The translations under genes and the position numbers were made by a program. 11,293 bases of DNA, from assembly GCA_023399295.1 (NCBI GenBank), contig JAEWQF010000052.1, forward strand, positions 1-11,293, in the 5' to 3' direction. The stretch's first letter is position 1. Each line of letters starts with the position of its first letter. Below the pieces are notes generated by a model. That model was given only the letters and a program-made list of their open reading frames with translations. It was not told the origin of the DNA and made no database searches. The stretch is from Bacteroidota bacterium. Lineage in GTDB: Bacteria > Bacteroidota > Bacteroidia > Bacteroidales > Dysgonomonadaceae. Positions 6,102-11,293 of this stretch are shown here, piece after piece.

Positions 6102-7907
6102 ATGAAACAACGCAAAACCGAAAACCAATCTTTTAAGACCCTATTCCACAACCTGTTGCCCTATGTGAAACCCTACAAGGGAATGATCATGGGCACGTTG
6201 TTGCTCACCCTCGTGGGCTCTTTTGCCGCCCAGGTGAACCCGTTGATCGTGAACGAAACGGTCACCCGTGTGGAGAGCCTGTTGCGACAGCCCGACCCGT
6301 TTGAGAACGGGCTGAGGCTGCTCCTTGTCATCTCGCTGATCATGTTGGCGAATGAGCTGCTCAACATCGCCATCCGCTTCGGACAGAAGTACTTCGGGGA
6401 GAAGATCCGCATCCGTGTGGGGAGCGACCTCTCCCAGGCGGCGGTGGAGCGCATCCTGCGCTACCGGATGTCGTTCTACGCCGATCCGGAGAATCAGACA
6501 GGGCTGCTCCAGACGCGCATCAACCGTGGGGTGGAGAGCCTGATCCGGCTGGTGCAGAATTTCTTCCTCGATATCCTACCTCTCTTTTCCACTGCCATCA
6601 TCGCCCTGGTGGTGATGTTCAATGCGAATCTCTATGTGGGACTGATGGCCACGGTGATTGTGCCGGCCTACTTCTATGTGAGTCAGCGGCAGGCGTCGAA
6701 GCTGAAGGGGTGGCGTACCGAGCTGCGCGGTCAGCGGGAACGGAAGAACCATGGGCTGATCAACATCATCGACTCCATCACGGTGATCAAGAGCTTCGTG
6801 CGGGAACAGTTGGAGGGAGAGAAGCAGTACACGGTACAGATGGATATGCTGAACAACCAGCTGCAGACGAGGCAGACCAGTTATGTGTACGAGAGCCTGA
6901 AAGCATTCATCCAGCAGATAGGGGTGGTGCTGATCATCATCCTCACCGTCTTCCTGGTGCTTGACGGGCAGATGGGCATCGGTGCCATCATGATGCACAT
7001 CATGTTGTTTCGCAATGTCTCCGCGCCCATCGCACAGCTGCACCGTATCTACGACGAGGTGAACGACGCGCTGATCTATGCCGACGGCTTCTTCGGAGTG
7101 CTGCAGGACGAGGGGGCAGTGGAGAGCGGCGGCACAGTGAAGGCCGAGAAGGTGCGGGGTGCCTTCCGTGTGGAGGGGGTGGACTTCACCTACCCCAACG
7201 GTACGAAGGCGCTCCATGGGGTGAGTATGACGCTGGAACCGGGCAAGACGACCGCGATCGTGGGACTGAGCGGTGCAGGCAAGAGTACGCTGATCAACCT
7301 GCTCTGCAAATTCTACCAACCGGACAGCGGACAGATCACCCTCGACGGAATCGACCTGGAGGCTTATGAGAACGGATCGCTGCGCGACCAGATTGGACTG
7401 GTGCTGCAGAAGAACCATATCTTCAAGGGGAGCATTTACGACAACATCCTTTACGGTAACACCGGAGCCACACGGGAAGAGGTGGTTGCCGCCGCCCGCA
7501 GCGCCTATCTGCACGAGCAGGTGGAACAGCTTCCGGAAGGTTACGATACCGATGCCCAGCAGCTGAGCGGCGGTCAACAACAGCGCATCGCCATCGCGCG
7601 GTTGTTCCTGAAGAATCCGCCGGTGATCTTCCTCGATGAGCCCACTGCCAGTCTGGATGCCATCGCCACTGAGCACATCAAGATGAGCCTGGATGCCATC
7701 AAGAGAGAGCGGACCGTGGTGATCATCTCGCACTCGCTCTCTCAGATCGTGGATGCAGATACCATCTATGTGATGAAGGAGGGGAGGATGGTGGAGTGGG
7801 GAACCCATGCATCGCTTTATGCGCAGCAGGGTGAGTACCGCAAAATCTTCGATGCTTCTGCCCGCAGCCTCAACCTTGAGAAGATGTTCGATACCTTCGC
7901 CGGCTAA
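6102..7907 (+). CDS. ABC exporter, fused membrane and ATPase domains
   Basis: This 601-residue half-transporter should act as an inner-membrane dimer that uses ATP to export a lipid, peptide or drug-like substrate, which the sequence does not identify. Hydrophobic segments at about 28-48, 72-92, 153-195 (two helices) and 270-308 (two helices) give the six-helix type I exporter core. The ATPase domain begins near 350: aromatic A-loop Tyr364 (DFTYPNG), Walker A GLSGAGKST (388-396), Q-loop Gln436, signature LSGGQQQR (488-495), Walker B VIFLDEP (508-514) with catalytic Glu513, D-loop ASLD, and H-loop His544. All key residues are present, so it should be active. Length is normal for MsbA/LmrA-like proteins. 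No periplasmic adaptor or outer-membrane factor lies nearby, so it probably works alone. It is monocistronic here and its stop codon overlaps that of the opposing receptor gene. Confidence 0.93.
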   Translation: MKQRKTENQSFKTLFHNLLPYVKPYKGMIMGTLLLTLVGSFAAQVNPLIVNETVTRVESLLRQPDPFENGLRLLLVISLIMLANELLNIAIRFGQKYFGEKIRIRVGSDLSQAAVERILRYRMSFYADPENQTGLLQTRINRGVESLIRLVQNFFLDILPLFSTAIIALVVMFNANLYVGLMATVIVPAYFYVSQRQASKLKGWRTELRGQRERKNHGLINIIDSITVIKSFVREQLEGEKQYTVQMDMLNNQLQTRQTSYVYESLKAFIQQIGVVLIIILTVFLVLDGQMGIGAIMMHIMLFRNVSAPIAQLHRIYDEVNDALIYADGFFGVLQDEGAVESGGTVKAEKVRGAFRVEGVDFTYPNGTKALHGVSMTLEPGKTTAIVGLSGAGKSTLINLLCKFYQPDSGQITLDGIDLEAYENGSLRDQIGLVLQKNHIFKGSIYDNILYGNTGATREEVVAAARSAYLHEQVEQLPEGYDTDAQQLSGGQQQRIAIARLFLKNPPVIFLDEPTASLDAIATEHIKMSLDAIKRERTVVIISHSLSQIVDADTIYVMKEGRMVEWGTHASLYAQQGEYRKIFDASARSLNLEKMFDTFAG

Positions 7908-9937
7908 AACGACCAGCGGATGCCGGCATAGAGTTGGCGGGGCATGCCGGGGTAGTAATAGCGTGGCTCTGCATTGCCGAAGGCCACCGCGTTGACGGTG
8001 AGCATGGCGGAATAGCGGCTGTTGGTGATGTTACCGATACCGGCATGGAGATCCACCCTGCCACCCCTGCAAAGGTGGAGCTGCCGCGTGGCTTTTATAC
8101 CCGCAAGCAGATAGGCGTCGTTCACCACGCTGTTGGCATCATCGATAAACTGTTTACCCACCTGCTGCAGTTGCAGCTCAATCTGCCAGGGCTTCGCAGG
8201 TTGCCACAACAGCGTGGCTTGTCCCATCGCTGAGGGTATGCCGGGTAGTCGCTTGCCGTTGTAATTGATTCCCTCCTCCACAAAATCGACGAAACGGTTT
8301 TCCGATAACGTGTAGCTGACATTGAGCTGCAGGCTGCCCGGAAAGGAATGCTGTTGGAAGAGTTGCTGCTGGAGCATCAGCTCCAGTCCGCTGTGACGGG
8401 TTTTGCCTGCGTTGATGCCGGTGAAGAGATCCTCCGTGATGCGTTTGGTGACAAGCAGGTTGCGCAGATCAATCCGGTAGAGAGTGGCTTCCAGCTGTGT
8501 GACTCCCTCAAAGAGGTTGAGTCGTACCCCCGTCTCATACTGCATCCCCTGTTCGGGTTTGATGTCGCGGTTGATCTCACCCTCCGGGAGCAGCGTCTCC
8601 TCGGGGGAGGGCATGGAGAAACCGTGGCCTGCCGAGGCGAAGAGGGCCAGCAGTGGTGAGGGGGCATAGTTGACGCCAAGGCGGGGGGAGAAGACCGCTG
8701 GGAACTGGCGGTGACCACTCTGGTCGCCATTCTCCGGAAAGAGATCGGTGAGCCGGTAGTGGATGCTGTTTACCGCACCCCCCAGTGAGATGTTCCATGC
8801 CGAGGAGGGACGCCAGTAGCTCATGGCGAAGAGGTTGAGGTGGCTGCGTCGCTCCCGGTTGCGGTTGATCTGCTCCCCTTCCAGGTCGAGCTGCCAGCGG
8901 TAGCTGTCGCTGATCCACTCCATCCCCAGCAGGGCGTCAAAGCGCTCTCTGTGGTATGAGAGACGGTTTCGGATGCCGCCGCCACGGGTGCCATCCTCCA
9001 GGTTGTTAAAAGGGCGTCGTTCGTAGCTGTCGGTGCGGTTGCCGAAAAGGGTGAGGCGGTTATTCCAGTTCTCTGCCAGTCGGTTTGTGAGGGTGATGCC
9101 GGAAATCGCACGCCGGTACTCCTTGTAGCCCTCCACCGCTTTCCAGTTGGCTGCAGCCGATTCCGGGCTGGACTCATAAAGCGACTTGCCTATCGAGCTG
9201 GGTATCTGTGCGTTCATGTCGATCAACAGCAGTGTGTAACTGAGCGACCAGGAGGGCTGGCGCCAGTTGCCGGATGAGAGGAGCGTGGTGCGGCGCAGGC
9301 GGTTGTGCTCGCGGTGACCGTCGGAGCGGAGGTGGCTCAACTGACCGCCTATCTGCAGGTTGTCGCGTTGCATGTTTCCCCCTGCAGCAGCTTTGATCGT
9401 ATTGAAGCTGCCATATTGCAGCAGGGCGTTGCCACTGTCCCGGCCGGTCTGAGGAGTGTAGATGTTGATGTTCCCTCCCAGCCCCGAGCCGTAGAGGGCG
9501 GAGGCAGGCCCTTTGATCACCTCCATGCGCGTGATTCCCCCCAGGTCGATATCTTCGGGTGTGGAGATGCCGTCGGAGGAGGTGATGGGTATATCGTTCA
9601 GGTAGGCTTTGATGCGGTTGGTGTTGTAGGGTGTACGGCTGCCCACACCCCTGATGATGATACGGCTGGTGGCATAGGTGCCGCTATGCATGTAGATGCC
9701 CGGCATGGCATGAAGGATGTTGGCGAAGCTGTTACCGTCGCCCCGCTCCATCTCCTCCGTAGTGAGGAGGGAGATGCTTCCGGGGAGCTGATGATGCTGT
9801 GTGTTGAGCTGGTAGGCATTGACGATCAACTCGTTGAGTCGGATGGTTGAGTCTGTTTCCTGGTACGTATGTTCCTGCGACAGGGCATTCATCGCAACAA
9901 CAAGTAATATCAGCAACAGGGATCCTTCTCTCCTCAT
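7904..9937 (-). CDS. TonB-dependent outer-membrane receptor
   Basis: This 677-residue protein is an outer-membrane beta-barrel that takes up a ligand using energy from TonB/ExbBD. A signal peptide covers residues 1-20 with a likely cut at ALS/QEH, leaving Gln21 at the N-terminus. The plug follows at about 35-165, with TIRLNELIVNAYQ, SFANILHAMPGIYM, IIIRGVGSRTPYNTNRIKAYLNDIP and the strongly conserved MEVIKGPASALYGSGLGG (138-155). The rest is barrel, with many aromatic-rich alternating strands, ending in YAGIRWSF with the usual terminal Phe. There is no N-terminal carboxypeptidase-like domain and no SusD partner, so it is not a SusC glycan importer. Size and plug resemble siderophore, ferric citrate (FecA-like) or metal-chelate receptors, but no iron gene is adjacent and the ligand is not identified. 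The start lies 4 bases after the symporter stop, suggesting one operon and coupled translation. Confidence 0.92.
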   Translation of the reverse strand: MRREGSLLLILLVVAMNALSQEHTYQETDSTIRLNELIVNAYQLNTQHHQLPGSISLLTTEEMERGDGNSFANILHAMPGIYMHSGTYATSRIIIRGVGSRTPYNTNRIKAYLNDIPITSSDGISTPEDIDLGGITRMEVIKGPASALYGSGLGGNINIYTPQTGRDSGNALLQYGSFNTIKAAAGGNMQRDNLQIGGQLSHLRSDGHREHNRLRRTTLLSSGNWRQPSWSLSYTLLLIDMNAQIPSSIGKSLYESSPESAAANWKAVEGYKEYRRAISGITLTNRLAENWNNRLTLFGNRTDSYERRPFNNLEDGTRGGGIRNRLSYHRERFDALLGMEWISDSYRWQLDLEGEQINRNRERRSHLNLFAMSYWRPSSAWNISLGGAVNSIHYRLTDLFPENGDQSGHRQFPAVFSPRLGVNYAPSPLLALFASAGHGFSMPSPEETLLPEGEINRDIKPEQGMQYETGVRLNLFEGVTQLEATLYRIDLRNLLVTKRITEDLFTGINAGKTRHSGLELMLQQQLFQQHSFPGSLQLNVSYTLSENRFVDFVEEGINYNGKRLPGIPSAMGQATLLWQPAKPWQIELQLQQVGKQFIDDANSVVNDAYLLAGIKATRQLHLCRGGRVDLHAGIGNITNSRYSAMLTVNAVAFGNAEPRYYYPGMPRQLYAGIRWSF

Positions 9938-9941
9938 ATTT

Positions 9942-11222
9942 CTATTTGAGCTTGCCCATCGATCTGGCCACCACCACCGACACCATTGAGTCGCCGGTGA
10001 CGTTGACTACCGTACGCATCATGTCGAGCGGCCGGTCGATGGCGAAAATGAGTGCCAGCCCGATGGCCAGCTTGTCGGGCGGGATGCCGATCGACTCGAG
10101 CACGATCACCAACATCACCATGCCGGCACCGGGTACGGCGGCAGAGCCGATGGAGGCCAGCAGGGCGGTGAGGATGATGGTGAGCTGGTCGGTGAACTCC
10201 AGGGGGAAGTGTAGCGCCTGAGCGATGAAGACCGCTGCCACCGCCTGATAGAGGCTGGTGCCGTCCATGTTGATGGTGGCGCCCACAGGCAGTACGAAGC
10301 TGGAGACCTCGTTGTCGACCCCCAGGTGGTCGGTTACCCGTTCCATGGTGACCGGCAGGGTGGCTGCACTGGAGCTGGTGGAGAAGGCGAGCAGTTGTGC
10401 CGGCGCGATGCCTGACAGGAACCAGCGGGGAGAGCGGCCGGTGGTGAGGTAGATGATCAGCAGGTATAGGGCGAGCATCGCCAAGAGGCCAATGAGCACG
10501 GTGAGGCCGTACATCATCAGCTTCTGCAGGATTTCCACGTTTCCGGAGCTGACGATGATCTGTGCCAGCAGGGCGAAGACGGCGTAGGGGGCGATGTACA
10601 TGATCAGGTTTACCATCTTCAGAACAATCTCGTTGAGCCCGTCAATGAGACGGCTCACCGGTTTGGCTTTCTTTGGTTCGATCAGCAGCATGCAGATGCC
10701 GAAGAGAATGGAGAAGACGATCACCTGCAGCATCAGCCCGTTGTTGCCAAAGGCGGCGAAGATGTTCTCGGGTACCATCTCCACCAGGAAGGAGAGGGGA
10801 CCTTGCTGTTGGTTTGCCGATTCAATATTGGATGTGAGGGAGGCATCCTGCGCGTAGGTGCTTGTAAGCTCCTCAATGGTCTCGGGCGACACGCCGCTGC
10901 CGGGACGGATCGTGTTGACCAGCAGCAGGCCGATGGTGATGGCTGCCACGGTAGTACTGATGTAAAACAGGATGGTGCGCACACCGATGTGCCGGAAGCT
11001 GGAGATATCTTTCAGGTCGGCGATCCCCTTCACCAGCGAGGTGAAGATAAGAGGGATGGCGATCAGCTTCAGCAGGCGGATGAAGATGGTGCCGAAGGGG
11101 GCAATCCAGTCGCCCACAAAGGTCGCTCCCCATGTAAAGCTGGTCATCAACAGCCCGAAAAGGATGCCCGATGTCATACCGATGATGATCTGCCAGTGCA
11201 GGGGGAGTCGTTTCTTGCTCAT
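9942..11222 (-). CDS. Dicarboxylate/amino acid:cation symporter (DAACS, GltP/DctA-like)
   Basis: This 426-residue inner-membrane protein should import glutamate, aspartate or C4-dicarboxylates with Na+ or H+. All Glt-type elements are present: TM1 from about 10, the serine-rich hairpin 1 STSSSAATLP (281-290), NMDGT (319-323 region) in TM7, hairpin 2 ASIGSAAVPGAG (356-367), and TM8 DRPLDMMRTVVNVTGD (396-411). Compared with archaeal GltPh, whose TM8 reads almost the same, Asp396, Asp400, Arg403, Asn407 and Asp411 match Asp390, Asp394, Arg397, Asn401 and Asp405. Arg403 predicts an acidic substrate (Asp, Glu or dicarboxylate) rather than a neutral amino acid. An insert at about 108-142, polar and rich in S, T and Q, lies in the extracytoplasmic loop between early helices. 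The ATG directly abuts the TAA of the upstream gene and the stop is 4 bases before the receptor start, so it sits inside an operon. Confidence 0.94.
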   Translation of the reverse strand: MSKKRLPLHWQIIIGMTSGILFGLLMTSFTWGATFVGDWIAPFGTIFIRLLKLIAIPLIFTSLVKGIADLKDISSFRHIGVRTILFYISTTVAAITIGLLLVNTIRPGSGVSPETIEELTSTYAQDASLTSNIESANQQQGPLSFLVEMVPENIFAAFGNNGLMLQVIVFSILFGICMLLIEPKKAKPVSRLIDGLNEIVLKMVNLIMYIAPYAVFALLAQIIVSSGNVEILQKLMMYGLTVLIGLLAMLALYLLIIYLTTGRSPRWFLSGIAPAQLLAFSTSSSAATLPVTMERVTDHLGVDNEVSSFVLPVGATINMDGTSLYQAVAAVFIAQALHFPLEFTDQLTIILTALLASIGSAAVPGAGMVMLVIVLESIGIPPDKLAIGLALIFAIDRPLDMMRTVVNVTGDSMVSVVVARSMGKLK

Positions 11223-11293
11223 TTAGCTGGTTTCGTTCAACAGATTCAATAATACGGCAGCCTGTGACTGCTCCTTTTCTTTTGCCGCAAAGA
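11223..11293 (-). CDS. C-terminal end of an unidentified protein
   Basis: On the minus strand an open frame enters from the right edge and ends at TAA 11225-11223, directly joined to the symporter ATG (TAAATG). The visible residues, FAAKEKEQSQAAVLLNLL followed by NETS, look like the end of an amphipathic helix. I do not recognise the family from 22 residues. The zero-base junction and shared strand suggest that it is the gene before the symporter in the same transcript. Its reality rests on open frame and position only. Confidence 0.5.
   Translation of the reverse strand, partial: FAAKEKEQSQAAVLLNLLNETS

Noticed and set aside
6576..7808. 410-residue open frame on the minus strand inside the ABC exporter
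   Set aside because: Lies wholly inside a gene with all ABC motifs intact. The product is His-rich, low in structure signals and fits no family; it is a by-product of GC-rich codons in the real frame.
9305..9850. 181-residue plus-strand frame opposite the receptor plug region
   Set aside because: The minus strand holds the conserved plug motifs; the opposite product is V, G and D rich with no domain.

Overview
The window looks like ordinary chromosomal DNA of a Bacteroidota species, probably order Bacteroidales. The evidence is an animal-type glutaminyl cyclase, a SufE next to it, candidate promoters of the TAnnTTTG type, almost no Shine-Dalgarno sequences, and family members that read as Bacteroidota versions. 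By eye the GC content is in the mid 50s percent. I do not commit to a genus. Coding density is very high: no stretch over 100 bases lacks a gene, and I see no tRNA, rRNA, CRISPR array, insertion sequence or phage gene.

Layout. (1) Positions 1-1837, plus strand: the 3' end of a K+/H+ antiporter (RCK_C/TrkA_C tail), a lipoprotein-like type II glutaminyl cyclase, and a SufE sulfur acceptor. (2) Positions 1853-6012, minus strand, read right to left: an M23 metallopeptidase lipoprotein, then proA, proB and proC, which form a complete glutamate-to-proline pathway in reaction order with 39-47 base gaps. (3) Positions 6102-7907, plus strand: a fused permease/ATPase ABC exporter, divergent from the M23 gene across an 89-base promoter region. 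(4) Positions 7904-11293, minus strand, read right to left: the end of an unidentified gene, a DAACS-family dicarboxylate/glutamate/aspartate symporter, and a TonB-dependent outer-membrane receptor. These three are packed with gaps of 0 and 4 bases and very likely form one transcription unit.

How the genes may work together. The glutaminyl cyclase would turn N-terminal glutamine of exported proteins into pyroglutamate. The receptor at the other end of the window has a predicted signal peptide cut that leaves Gln at +1, so it is a plausible substrate of that enzyme. The symporter/receptor pair suggests coupled outer- and inner-membrane uptake of a carboxylate, amino acid or its metal chelate, although the ligand cannot be read from the sequence.

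I did not find a convincing previously undescribed system. The most useful leads are the link between the glutaminyl cyclase and the Q-starting receptor, the symporter/receptor operon, an M23 active site with Asp where the HxH zinc-ligand His is usual, and a near-perfect promoter lying so close to the M23 start that its message may be leaderless.
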